From positions 4,421,501-4,485,500 of the forward strand of contig NZ_JAPEPO010000001.1 in NCBI RefSeq assembly GCF_026340095.1: a stretch of 64,000 nt of DNA, read 5' to 3'. Of the stretch, positions 42,384-50,496 are shown one piece after another (position 1 is the first letter of the stretch; each line of letters starts with the position of its first letter). The notes under the pieces were generated by a model. The model saw only the letters and a list, made by a program, of their open reading frames with translations. It was not told where the DNA came from and did no database searches. Position numbers and translations under genes: made by a program. This DNA comes from Streptomyces sp. NBC_01446 (lineage in GTDB: Bacteria > Actinomycetota > Actinomycetes > Streptomycetales > Streptomycetaceae).

Positions 42384-44429
42384 GTGTCCCTCGACGACCC
42401 GCTCTCCCGCGAGCGCGCCCACCTAACGTCGTCCCGTGCCGCCCTGCGCGCCATGCGCGAGGACGTGGAATCCCTCGACATCGCCGACGTCACCGCGAAC
42501 TGGGTGAACGCTGCCGTTCTGCAGCGCCAGATCGACGACCGGATCAAGGCCCTGGCCGATCTGTCGCACACCCCCTTGTTCTTCGGGCGGCTCGACTACC
42601 TGCACGCCCCTGGTGCGGACCAGGCCGAGGGGGCCGAGGGGGAGCGGTTCTACATCGGGCGGCGGCATGTTCATGACGCGGTGGGCGATCCGATGGTCAT
42701 CGACTGGCGCGCCCCCGTCTCGCAGCCCTTCTACCGCGCCTCGAAGAAGGACCCGATGGACGTCGGGCTGCGGCGGCGGTTCGGTTACACGGGCGGGGAT
42801 CTCACCGCGTACGAGGACGAGCGGCTGTCCGACCCCGCCGAGGCCGAGGTCGTGAGCGCGCTGCTCCAGGCCGAGATCGAGCGCCCCCGCGTCGGACCCA
42901 TGCGCGACATCGTCGCCACCATCCAGCCCGAGCAGGACGAGATCGTGCGCAGCGGGCTCTCGGGGTCCGTGTGTGTCCAGGGAGGGCCCGGGACCGGGAA
43001 GACCGCCGTCGGCCTCCACCGTGTCGCCTACCTGCTCTACGCCCACCGCGAGCGGCTGGCCCGTACCGGGACCCTCGTCATCGGGCCGAACCGGTCCTTC
43101 CTCCACTACATCGAGCAAGTGCTGCCTGCCCTCGGCGAGTTGGAGGTCAAGCAGGCCACCGTCGACGACCTCGTCGCCCATGTGGAGGTGCGGGGCGCCG
43201 ACGGCGCGGACGCCGCGGTGATCAAGGGTGACGCGCGGATGGCCGAGGTGCTGCGGCGGGCCGTGCGCTCGCACATCACGCTGCCCGTGGAGCCCGTCGT
43301 GGTGGTGCGCGGGTCCCGGCGCTGGCGCGTGCCCGCGTGTGAACTCGAGGAGATCGTACGGGAGTTGATGGGCCGGGACATGCGGTACGGCGCCGCCCGC
43401 GACGCCCTTCCGCAGCGCATCGCCCACGCCGTTCTCGTACAGATGGAGCGGTCGGGCGAAGCCCCCGACGACCGTGTGCAGGACTCCGTGGCCAGGAACA
43501 CGGCCGTCAAGGCCGCCGTGAAGGTCCTGTGGCCAGCCGTCGATCCCGCGAAGCTCGTGCTGCGGCTGCTGTCCGACGCCGAGTTCCTCGCCGAGCACGC
43601 GGAGGGTGTGTTCAGCGAGGACGAGCAGAAGTGCGTGCTGTGGGAGCGGCCGGCGCGCAGCGTGCGGGCCGCCAAGTGGTCCTCCGCCGACGCGGTGCTG
43701 ATCGACGAGGTCACCGATCTCGTCGCCCGTACGCACTCCCTCGGGCATGTGGTGCTCGACGAGGCACAGGACCTCTCGCCCATGCAGTACCGGGCCGTCG
43801 GGCGGCGCTGCACCACCGGGTCCGCCACGGTCCTCGGCGACCTCGCGCAGGGCACGACGCCCTGGGCCACGCGCAGCTGGGCCGAGGCGCTGCGGCATCT
43901 GGGCAAGGAGGAGGCCGTGGTCGAGGAGCTGACCGTGGGATTCCGCGTGCCGCGCGACGTCATCGCCTACGCGTCCCGGCTGCTGCCCCACATCGCGCCC
44001 GGCCTCGCGCCCGTCTCGTCCGTCCGTGAGAACCCCGGCGCCTTCGAGGTCCGGGAGGCGGCGAACGGGGCCGACGACGTGGTCGTCGCCTGCGAAGAGG
44101 CGCTGGAGCGGGAGGGGTCCGTGGGCCTCATCGCAGCCGACGCCCGCATCCCGGCCCTGGCCGCGGCCCTCGCCGACGGCGGGCTCACCTACCTGGGCCC
44201 CGGCGAGGAGACCAGCGCGCAGACCCGCCTCACCCTCGTGCCGGCCTCACTCGCGAAGGGCCTCGAATACGACTACGTGGTCCTCGACGAGCCCGCCGCC
44301 GTGGTCGACGGCGAACCCGACGAGCGGACCGGACTGCGTCGCCTGTACGTGGCGCTGACCCGAGCCGTCTCCGGGTTGGTGGTGGTCCACGCCGCGGAGC
44401 TGCCGGAGCAGCTCGGGGGAGCGCTGTAG
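42384..44429 (+). CDS. helD: HelD/HelR-type RNA polymerase-recycling helicase
   Basis: The 681-residue superfamily-1 ATPase has an N-terminal coiled-coil region, Walker A GGPGTGKT at about 200-207, Walker B VVLDEAQDLSPMQY and motifs EELTVGFRVPRDV and LASLAKGLEYDYVVLDEP-like, ending with LYVALTRA. The large insertion between Walker A and B fits HelD. HelD proteins pull stalled RNA polymerase off DNA, and actinobacterial HelR also displaces rifamycin. The GTG at 42384 has GGAGG eight bases upstream. No rifamycin-associated element could be recognised in the 263-bp leader. Confidence 0.85.
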   Translation: MSLDDPLSRERAHLTSSRAALRAMREDVESLDIADVTANWVNAAVLQRQIDDRIKALADLSHTPLFFGRLDYLHAPGADQAEGAEGERFYIGRRHVHDAVGDPMVIDWRAPVSQPFYRASKKDPMDVGLRRRFGYTGGDLTAYEDERLSDPAEAEVVSALLQAEIERPRVGPMRDIVATIQPEQDEIVRSGLSGSVCVQGGPGTGKTAVGLHRVAYLLYAHRERLARTGTLVIGPNRSFLHYIEQVLPALGELEVKQATVDDLVAHVEVRGADGADAAVIKGDARMAEVLRRAVRSHITLPVEPVVVVRGSRRWRVPACELEEIVRELMGRDMRYGAARDALPQRIAHAVLVQMERSGEAPDDRVQDSVARNTAVKAAVKVLWPAVDPAKLVLRLLSDAEFLAEHAEGVFSEDEQKCVLWERPARSVRAAKWSSADAVLIDEVTDLVARTHSLGHVVLDEAQDLSPMQYRAVGRRCTTGSATVLGDLAQGTTPWATRSWAEALRHLGKEEAVVEELTVGFRVPRDVIAYASRLLPHIAPGLAPVSSVRENPGAFEVREAANGADDVVVACEEALEREGSVGLIAADARIPALAAALADGGLTYLGPGEETSAQTRLTLVPASLAKGLEYDYVVLDEPAAVVDGEPDERTGLRRLYVALTRAVSGLVVVHAAELPEQLGGAL

Positions 44430-44449
44430 GGGGCCGGGGGCCCTACAGC
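44423..44449. terminator. terminator spanning helD and cutC stops
   Basis: A 9-bp stem (44423-44431 with 44441-44449) has a G-rich nine-base loop and overlaps both convergent stop codons. Confidence 0.65.
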
Positions 44450-45138
44450 CCCGCGTCGACCGCTTCCCGCCATGTGCGGACCGCGTCCGTCGACACCGGG
44501 GCCGTCCAGCCCTGGGGGCGGGCCGCGCCGCCGATGTGGAAGGCGTCGATGCCGGCCGCCTTCAGGCGCGGCAGGTGGTCGAGGCGCAGGCCGCCGCCGA
44601 CCAGGATCCGCTGCTCGTAACCCGGTTCGCCCGAGCGGGCCGCCTCCGCCGCCAGGACGTCGAGCCCGGCGTCCACGCCGTCCGGCGAACCGGCCGTCAG
44701 ATACGTGTCGAGGCCCGGCGCGTGCGCGAGCTGCTTGCGCAGGGCGTCGCGGTCGGCGGCCCGGTCGATCGCGCGGTGGAAGGTCCAGCGGCAGCCGTCC
44801 AGCTCCGCCGTGATCCGTTCGACCGCCGCGAGGTCGGGGCCGCCCGCCGGGTCGAGGAAGCCGAGCACGAACTCGTCGGCCCCTTCCGCGCGCAGCCCGC
44901 GCGCGGTCTCGGCCAGCGCGTCGAGGTCGCCCGCCGCGAAACCGTCCGCGAGCCGGATCATGACCCGCAGCGAGATGCCGACGGCCGCGCGGATCCGGCC
45001 GAACGTCTCGTGCGACGGGGTGAGCCCGTCCGCCGCCATGTCGGTGACCAGCTCAAGCCGGTCGGCCCCTCCTGCCTGGGCCGCGACGGCGTCCTCGGCG
45101 CCGAGCGCGATCACCTCCAGGACTGCACGCTTGCTCAT
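44443..45138 (-). CDS. cutC: CutC-family protein
   Basis: The 231-residue TIM-barrel protein has the CutC signature: RAVLEVIALGAEDAVAAQAGGADRLELV, GLTPSHETFGRI, RVMIRLADGF and FHRAIDRAADRDAL, FHIGGAARP. It was first tied to copper tolerance in E. coli, but that link has been questioned and the biochemical role is unclear. The ATG at 45136-45138 follows AAAGGGG. A DasR-like box lies 73 bp upstream, which points to amino-sugar rather than copper control. Confidence 0.88.
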   Translation of the reverse strand: MSKRAVLEVIALGAEDAVAAQAGGADRLELVTDMAADGLTPSHETFGRIRAAVGISLRVMIRLADGFAAGDLDALAETARGLRAEGADEFVLGFLDPAGGPDLAAVERITAELDGCRWTFHRAIDRAADRDALRKQLAHAPGLDTYLTAGSPDGVDAGLDVLAAEAARSGEPGYEQRILVGGGLRLDHLPRLKAAGIDAFHIGGAARPQGWTAPVSTDAVRTWREAVDAGL

Positions 45139-45210
45139 GGGACCCCTTTGTCGGTTACGAAGGCGGATGCGGTGGCGGCCGGGCCCCCGGCCTGTCGTCA
45201 CAACAGGGCT

Positions 45211-45226
45211 AGAGGTCTAGTCCAAT
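45211..45226. promoter_or_regulatory. DasR-type box upstream of cutC
   Basis: AGAGGTCTAGTCCAAT shares its first 14 bases with the box before nagK (23104-23117). It lies in the only intergenic space between cutC and its upstream neighbour. DasR control of cutC is inference from this identity. Confidence 0.65.
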
Positions 45227-45265
45227 AGGTCAGCCTACGCGCAGACGGCCCGCGCCGACAGGTGA

Positions 45266-46213
45266 TCAGTGGCCGTGCTCCTTTGGGTGATCACCCGCGC
45301 TCTTCCCGGCGTGCACCGTGAATTCCGCCGTCCGCACGGTGCCGTTGTGCTTGAAGTCCAGGAAGAGGCGGTACGTCCCGGTGCTGGGCGCCGTCGCCGT
45401 GAACGACACCTCCGGCCCCGGCTCGCCCTTGTTCGGGTGCACGTGGAGGTACGCGAGGTCGCCGGAGCGCAGGGCGACCAGGTGCCCGTACGAGCCGAGG
45501 TAGGGCTGGAGGTCGGTGACCGGCTTCCCGTTCCTGGCGACGCTCAGGGTCAGCTCGCTCGCCGATCCCGCGCCGAGGCCGCCGCTCAGCCGCACCTCGT
45601 AGCCGTCGCCGGCGCCGGCGGTCCGGGAGGCCGCCGGAAGGTCCCGGGGTGCGTACTTTCCGGCGACCGCCAGGTCCGCCCCGAGGGTGAGACCCTCCTT
45701 CTCCGCCTGCGGGGTGAAGTCGGCGAAGACGCGGTAGCCGCCGGCCTTCGGCAGCTCGACCGGTGTCTTCCAGGTGCCGTCGGCCGCGCGGGCCGGGTGC
45801 AGATGGCGGTAGACCGTGAGGTCCCGCGAGGCCACGATCAGGTGCAGCTGCTTGCCGTGCTCCGTCCGGTACGCGGTGACCTTGCGGCCTGTGTCGTCCT
45901 TGGTGATCGCGAAACTCAGCTCGGTGCGCTCTCCGGCGGCCGCGATGTGTCGGGTCCGCAGGTCGAGCGTGTAGCCGCGCTCGGAGATCTGCAGCCCGCC
46001 CGGGACGGCCGCGGCCCTGGCGTCCGATGTGCCGTGGCCGGCGTGCCCGTCCTGCGCCTCCTGCGCTTCCTCCGCACGTCCTCCCCCCGCGTGCCCTGCC
46101 GTCTTCTGTTCGCCCGCGGTGACGGGGTCCACGCCCTTGCCCACCCCGTACGCGGTGCCGAAGGTCGCGGCGACGGCGGCCGCGAAAGCGGTGATCTTCA
46201 GTCCGGTCTTCAT
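45266..46213 (-). CDS. secreted His-rich, metal-associated protein
   Basis: The 315-residue protein has a signal peptide (MKTGLKITAFAAAVAATFGTAYG), a Gly/His/Glu-rich linker (HAGGGR, GHAGHG) and two beta domains that each hold a His motif (VYRHLHPARAADGTW and YLHVHPNKGEPGP), ending HPKEHGH. The composition suggests copper or other soft-metal binding outside the membrane. It is divergent from copA, with CsoR-like boxes between them, so it is probably part of the copper response. No catalytic motif is recognised. Confidence 0.75.
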   Translation of the reverse strand: MKTGLKITAFAAAVAATFGTAYGVGKGVDPVTAGEQKTAGHAGGGRAEEAQEAQDGHAGHGTSDARAAAVPGGLQISERGYTLDLRTRHIAAAGERTELSFAITKDDTGRKVTAYRTEHGKQLHLIVASRDLTVYRHLHPARAADGTWKTPVELPKAGGYRVFADFTPQAEKEGLTLGADLAVAGKYAPRDLPAASRTAGAGDGYEVRLSGGLGAGSASELTLSVARNGKPVTDLQPYLGSYGHLVALRSGDLAYLHVHPNKGEPGPEVSFTATAPSTGTYRLFLDFKHNGTVRTAEFTVHAGKSAGDHPKEHGH

Positions 46214-46266
46214 GACGGCTCCTGGTGTGCGGACGGTGTCGGTGTCCGGTGGCTGATAGCCCGACC

Positions 46267-46366
46267 ATACCCCCAGGGGGTATGAAGTCAAGTGGTGGGA
46301 ACGCTTGCGTCGGATACCCCCCATGGGTATAGATTGGATCTCGTGAGCGATACCCACCCCGGGTAC
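46267..46366. promoter_or_regulatory. three CsoR-like boxes in the copA divergent promoter
   Basis: ATACCCCCAGGGGGTAT (46267-46283, a perfect 17-base palindrome), ATACCCCCCATGGGTAT (46314-46330) and ATACCCACCCCGGGTAC (46350-46366) match the TACCC-N-GGGTA pattern bound by the copper-sensing repressor CsoR in actinobacteria. They cover the region between the starts at 46213 and 46395. Confidence 0.82.
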
Positions 46367-46394
46367 CGGAGCAGACCGCAACCGAGGAGGCCTC

Positions 46395-48671
46395 ATGTCG
46401 GCGCATCCAGCCGCCACCGCGCCCTCCGCCGCCCAGGCGGCAGAGGTGGAACTCGCCATCGGCGGCATGACCTGTGCCTCGTGCGCCGCCCGGATCGAGA
46501 AGAAGCTGAACCGGATGGACGGCGTGGAGGCGACCGTCAACTACGCGACGGAGAAGGCGAAGGTCACCTTCGCCGACGGGGTGGCGGTGGCCGACCTGAT
46601 CGCCACGGTCGAGGCCACCGGGTACACAGCCCAGGAGCCGCCCCGGACCGTCGAGGAAAAGGCGGAGGAAGCGGAGTCGGACGCGTCGGCCGACCCGCTC
46701 GCGCCGCTCCGGCAGCGACTGGTCACCGCCGTCGCACTCGCCGTGCCCGTCGTGGCGATGGCGATGATCCCCGCCCTCCAGTTCGAGTACTGGCAGTGGC
46801 TGTCCCTCACGCTGACGGCGCCCGTCGTGACCTACGCGGCCTGGCCCTTCCACAAGGCCGCCTTCACCAACGCGCGGCACGGCGCCGCGACCATGGACAC
46901 CCTCATCTCCGTCGGCACGTCGGCCGCGTTCCTCTGGTCGGTGTGGGCGCTCTTCTTCGGAACCGCCGGCGCGCCCGGCATGACGCACGCCTTCGAGCTG
47001 ACCATCGCCCGCAGCGACGGCGCCGGGAACATCTACCTGGAGGCCGCCGCCGGAGTCACCGCCTTCATCCTCGCCGGGCGCTACTTCGAGGCCAGGTCCA
47101 AGCGGAAGGCCGGCGCGGCACTCAAGGCCCTGCTCGAACTCGGCGCCAAGAACGTCACGCTGGTGCGCGAGGGCGGACGGGAAGAGACCGCCCCCGTCAG
47201 CGAGTTGAAGGTCGGCGACCGGTTCCTCGTACGGCCCGGCGAGAAGATCGCCACCGACGGGGCCGTGGTGGAGGGCGCGTCCGCCGTGGACGCCTCGATG
47301 CTGACCGGTGAGTCCGTGCCCGTGGAGGTCGCCGTCGGGGACGCCGTCACCGGCGCGACGCTGAACGTCGGCGGACGCCTCGTCGTCGAGGCCACCCGCG
47401 TCGGCGCCGACACCCAACTCGCCCGTATGGCGCGCCTCGTGGAGGACGCGCAGAACGGCAAGGCGGCGGCGCAGCGCCTCGCCGACAGGATCTCCGCCGT
47501 GTTCGTGCCGGTCGTCATCGGGCTCGCGCTGGCCACGCTCGGGTTCTGGCTCGGCAACGGCGCCGGGATCACCGCCGCCTTCACCGCGGCCGTTGCCGTC
47601 CTCATCATCGCCTGCCCCTGCGCCCTGGGCCTCGCCACACCGACGGCGCTGATGGTCGGCACGGGGCGCGGCGCGCAGCTCGGCATCCTCATCAAGGGCC
47701 CGGAGGTCCTGGAGACCACGCGCGCGGTCGACACGATCGTCCTGGACAAGACCGGAACGGTCACGACCGGCCGGATGACGCTGCTCGCCACGCATGTGGC
47801 GGATGGCACGGACACGGGCGAAGTCCTGCGTGTCGCGGGGGCGCTGGAGCACTCCTCGGAGCACCCGATCGCGCAGGCGATCGCCGACGGGGCCCGCGAG
47901 AAGGTGGGCGAGCTCGGCGTCGTCGAGGACTTCGCCAACCTTCCCGGGCTCGGCGTGCAGGGCGTCGTGGACGGCCACGCCGTACTCGTCGGCCGCGTCA
48001 GGCTGTTGGGCGAGTGGGAGATCCGGCTGCCGGTGGAGCTGGAGCGGGCCAAGGCGGAGGCCGAGGCGGCGGGGCGTACGGCCGTCGCGGTGGCCTGGGA
48101 CGGGGAGGCCAGGGCCGTCCTCGAAGTCGCGGACGCGGTGAAGGAGACCAGCGCGGAGGCGGTACGGCGACTGCGGGGCCTGGGCCTGACGCCCATCCTC
48201 CTGACCGGCGACAACGAAGCCGTGGCACGCTCGGTGGCCGCCGAGGTGGGCATCGACGAGGTGATCGCGGAGGTCATGCCGCAGGACAAGGTCGACGTCG
48301 TCAAGCGGCTTCAGGGCGAAGGGCGTTCCGTGGCCATGGTCGGCGACGGCGTCAACGACGCGGCGGCCCTGGCACAGGCCGACCTGGGGCTCACGATGGG
48401 CACGGGCACGGACGCGGCGATCGAGGCCGGCGACCTGACGCTGGTCCGCGGCGACCTGAGGGCGGCGGCCGACGCGATCCGCCTGTCCCGGCGGACGCTG
48501 GGGACGATCCGCACCAACCTGTTCTGGGCGTTCGCCTACAACGTCGGCGCGCTGCCGCTGGCCGCGGCGGGCCTGCTGAACCCGGTGATCGCGGGAGCGG
48601 CGATGGCGTTCTCATCGGTGTTCGTCGTGGGCAACAGCCTGCGGCTGAGGAACTTCAGGCCGCAGGCGTAG
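46395..48671 (+). CDS. copA: Cu(+)-exporting P1B-type ATPase
   Basis: The 758-residue pump has one N-terminal heavy-metal-associated domain (GGMTCASC, Cys27 and Cys30), eight membrane helices with the transport CPC (Cys407-Pro-Cys409), the phosphorylation motif DKTGT (Asp451), HP in EHPIAQA and the hinge VGDGVNDAAAL. It exports Cu(I) to lower cytosolic copper. GAGGAGG lies upstream of the ATG. No separate CopZ chaperone gene is adjacent. Confidence 0.95.
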   Translation: MSAHPAATAPSAAQAAEVELAIGGMTCASCAARIEKKLNRMDGVEATVNYATEKAKVTFADGVAVADLIATVEATGYTAQEPPRTVEEKAEEAESDASADPLAPLRQRLVTAVALAVPVVAMAMIPALQFEYWQWLSLTLTAPVVTYAAWPFHKAAFTNARHGAATMDTLISVGTSAAFLWSVWALFFGTAGAPGMTHAFELTIARSDGAGNIYLEAAAGVTAFILAGRYFEARSKRKAGAALKALLELGAKNVTLVREGGREETAPVSELKVGDRFLVRPGEKIATDGAVVEGASAVDASMLTGESVPVEVAVGDAVTGATLNVGGRLVVEATRVGADTQLARMARLVEDAQNGKAAAQRLADRISAVFVPVVIGLALATLGFWLGNGAGITAAFTAAVAVLIIACPCALGLATPTALMVGTGRGAQLGILIKGPEVLETTRAVDTIVLDKTGTVTTGRMTLLATHVADGTDTGEVLRVAGALEHSSEHPIAQAIADGAREKVGELGVVEDFANLPGLGVQGVVDGHAVLVGRVRLLGEWEIRLPVELERAKAEAEAAGRTAVAVAWDGEARAVLEVADAVKETSAEAVRRLRGLGLTPILLTGDNEAVARSVAAEVGIDEVIAEVMPQDKVDVVKRLQGEGRSVAMVGDGVNDAAALAQADLGLTMGTGTDAAIEAGDLTLVRGDLRAAADAIRLSRRTLGTIRTNLFWAFAYNVGALPLAAAGLLNPVIAGAAMAFSSVFVVGNSLRLRNFRPQA

Positions 48672-48683
48672 GAGCAGGCAAGC

Positions 48684-48714
48684 AGGGCCCGTCCACCCAC
48701 GGTGGACGGGCCCT
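48684..48714. terminator. bidirectional copA/xpb terminator
   Basis: A 14-bp perfect stem (48684-48697 with 48701-48714) with a three-base loop lies between two convergent stop codons. Confidence 0.85.
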
Positions 48715-48727
48715 CACCCTTGACCGT

Positions 48728-50380
48728 TCAGCTGCCCTGCCCGCCCGCGAGGAGCTCGTCGGCGTCGATGATGCGGTACGCGTAGCCCTGCTCGGCGAGG
48801 AAGCGCTGACGGTGGGCCGCGAAGTCCTGGTCGATGGTGTCGCGGGCGACGACGGAGTAGAAACGGGCCTCGTGCCCGTCGGCCTTCGGGCGCAGGACGC
48901 GGCCGAGGCGCTGGGCCTCCTCCTGCCGGGACCCGAACGTGCCGGACACCTGGATCGCGACCGTGGCCTCGGGCAGGTCGATGGAGAAGTTGGCGACCTT
49001 GGACACGACGAGGACGGAGATCTCGCCGTTGCGGAACGCGTCGAAGAGCTTCTCCCGCTGGGCGTTGCTGGTCTCGCCCTTGATGACCGGGGCGTCCAGA
49101 TGCTCGCCGAGCTCGTCGAGCTGGTCGATGTACTGCCCGATGACGAGGGTCTGCTCGCCCTGGTGCTTACGCACGAGGGCTTCCGTCACCTTCCGCTTGG
49201 TCGCCGTCGTGGCGCAGAAGCGGTACTTCTCCTCGGCCTCCGCGGTCGCGTAGGCGAGCCGCTCGCTGTCGGTGAGATTGACGCGCACCTCGACACAGTC
49301 GGCGGGGGCGATGTAGCCCTGGGCCTCGATCTCCTTCCACGGAGCGTCGAAGCGCTTGGGCCCGATCAGCGAGAAGACGTCCGACTCGCGCCCGTCCTCA
49401 CGCACCAGCGTCGCGGTGAGGCCGAGGCGCCGCCGGGCCTGGAGGTCGGCGGTGAACTTGAAGACGGGCGCGGGCAGCAGATGCACCTCGTCATAGATCA
49501 CGAGCCCCCAGTCGCGGGAGTCGAAGAGCTCCAGATGCGGATAGATGCCCTTCCGCTTCGTGGTCAGGACCTGATACGTGGCGATGGTGACGGGCCGGAT
49601 CTCCTTCTTCGTCCCGCTGTACTCGCCGATCTCGTCCTCGGTCAGGCTCGTCCGCTTGACCAGCTCGTGCTTCCACTGCCGGGCGGAGACGGTGTTGGTG
49701 ACGAGGATGAGCGTCGTCGCCTTGGCCTCGGCCATCGCGCCGGCGCCCACCAGCGTCTTGCCGGCGCCACAGGGGAGCACGACCACGCCGGACCCGCCGT
49801 GCCAGAAGCCCTCGACGGCCTGCTTCTGGTACGGGCGCAGCGCCCAGCCGTCCTCCGCGAGCTCGATCTCGTGCGCCTCGCCGTCCACGTAACCGGCGAG
49901 GTCCTCGGCGGGCCAGCCCAGCTTGAGGAGCGTCTGCTTGATCTGGCCGCGCTCCGAGGGGTGCACGGCGACGGTGTCGGCGTCGATGCGGGCGCCGACC
50001 AGCGGGGCCACGCGCTTGGAACGGAGGATCTCCTCAAGGACCGGCCGGTCCGTGGTGGTCAGGACGAGACCGTGCGCCGGGTGCTTGGAGAGCGTGAGAC
50101 GCCCGTACCGGTCCATGGTCTCGGCGATGTCGACCAGGAGCGCGTGCGGGACGGGGTAGCGGCTGTACTCGACGAGGGCGTCCACGACCTGCTCGGCGTC
50201 GTGGCCGGCGGCCCGCGCGTTCCACAGGCCCAGCGGCGTCAGCCGGTAGGTGTGGATGTGCTCCGGGGCGCGCTCCAGCTCGGCGAAGGGCGCGATGGCG
50301 CGACGGCAGGCGTCGGCCTGGTCGTGGTCGACCTCCAGGAGCAGCGTCTTGTCACTCTGGACGATGAGCGGTCCGTTCAC
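48728..50380 (-). CDS. XPB/Ssl2-type DNA repair helicase
   Basis: The 550-residue superfamily-2 helicase has an N-terminal domain (about 1-165: LIVQSDKTLLLEV, YRLTPLGLWNARAAG, SRYPVPHALL, KRVAPLVGAR). This is followed by a damage-recognition-like region and the two RecA lobes with Walker A CGAGKTLVGAG, DEVH box IYDEVHLLPAP, SAT-like LTATLVREDG and motif VI RLGRVLRPK. It is a 3'-5' DNA helicase related to TFIIH XPB; in M. tuberculosis the orthologue unwinds DNA, but its pathway is open. The GTG at 50378-50380 has GGAAGGG upstream. Its partner-like gene lies 116 bp upstream on the same strand. Confidence 0.92.
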   Translation of the reverse strand: MNGPLIVQSDKTLLLEVDHDQADACRRAIAPFAELERAPEHIHTYRLTPLGLWNARAAGHDAEQVVDALVEYSRYPVPHALLVDIAETMDRYGRLTLSKHPAHGLVLTTTDRPVLEEILRSKRVAPLVGARIDADTVAVHPSERGQIKQTLLKLGWPAEDLAGYVDGEAHEIELAEDGWALRPYQKQAVEGFWHGGSGVVVLPCGAGKTLVGAGAMAEAKATTLILVTNTVSARQWKHELVKRTSLTEDEIGEYSGTKKEIRPVTIATYQVLTTKRKGIYPHLELFDSRDWGLVIYDEVHLLPAPVFKFTADLQARRRLGLTATLVREDGRESDVFSLIGPKRFDAPWKEIEAQGYIAPADCVEVRVNLTDSERLAYATAEAEEKYRFCATTATKRKVTEALVRKHQGEQTLVIGQYIDQLDELGEHLDAPVIKGETSNAQREKLFDAFRNGEISVLVVSKVANFSIDLPEATVAIQVSGTFGSRQEEAQRLGRVLRPKADGHEARFYSVVARDTIDQDFAAHRQRFLAEQGYAYRIIDADELLAGGQGS

Positions 50381-50496
50381 ATGTATCCCTTCCACCGCGC
50401 TCCGCGAGGCGCGGGGCCAAACGTCCAGTGTGCCGCATGGCGCGTACGAACCGCGTACGGTCGGTCGCCGACGGGACGGGGGCACGGACCCCGGCG

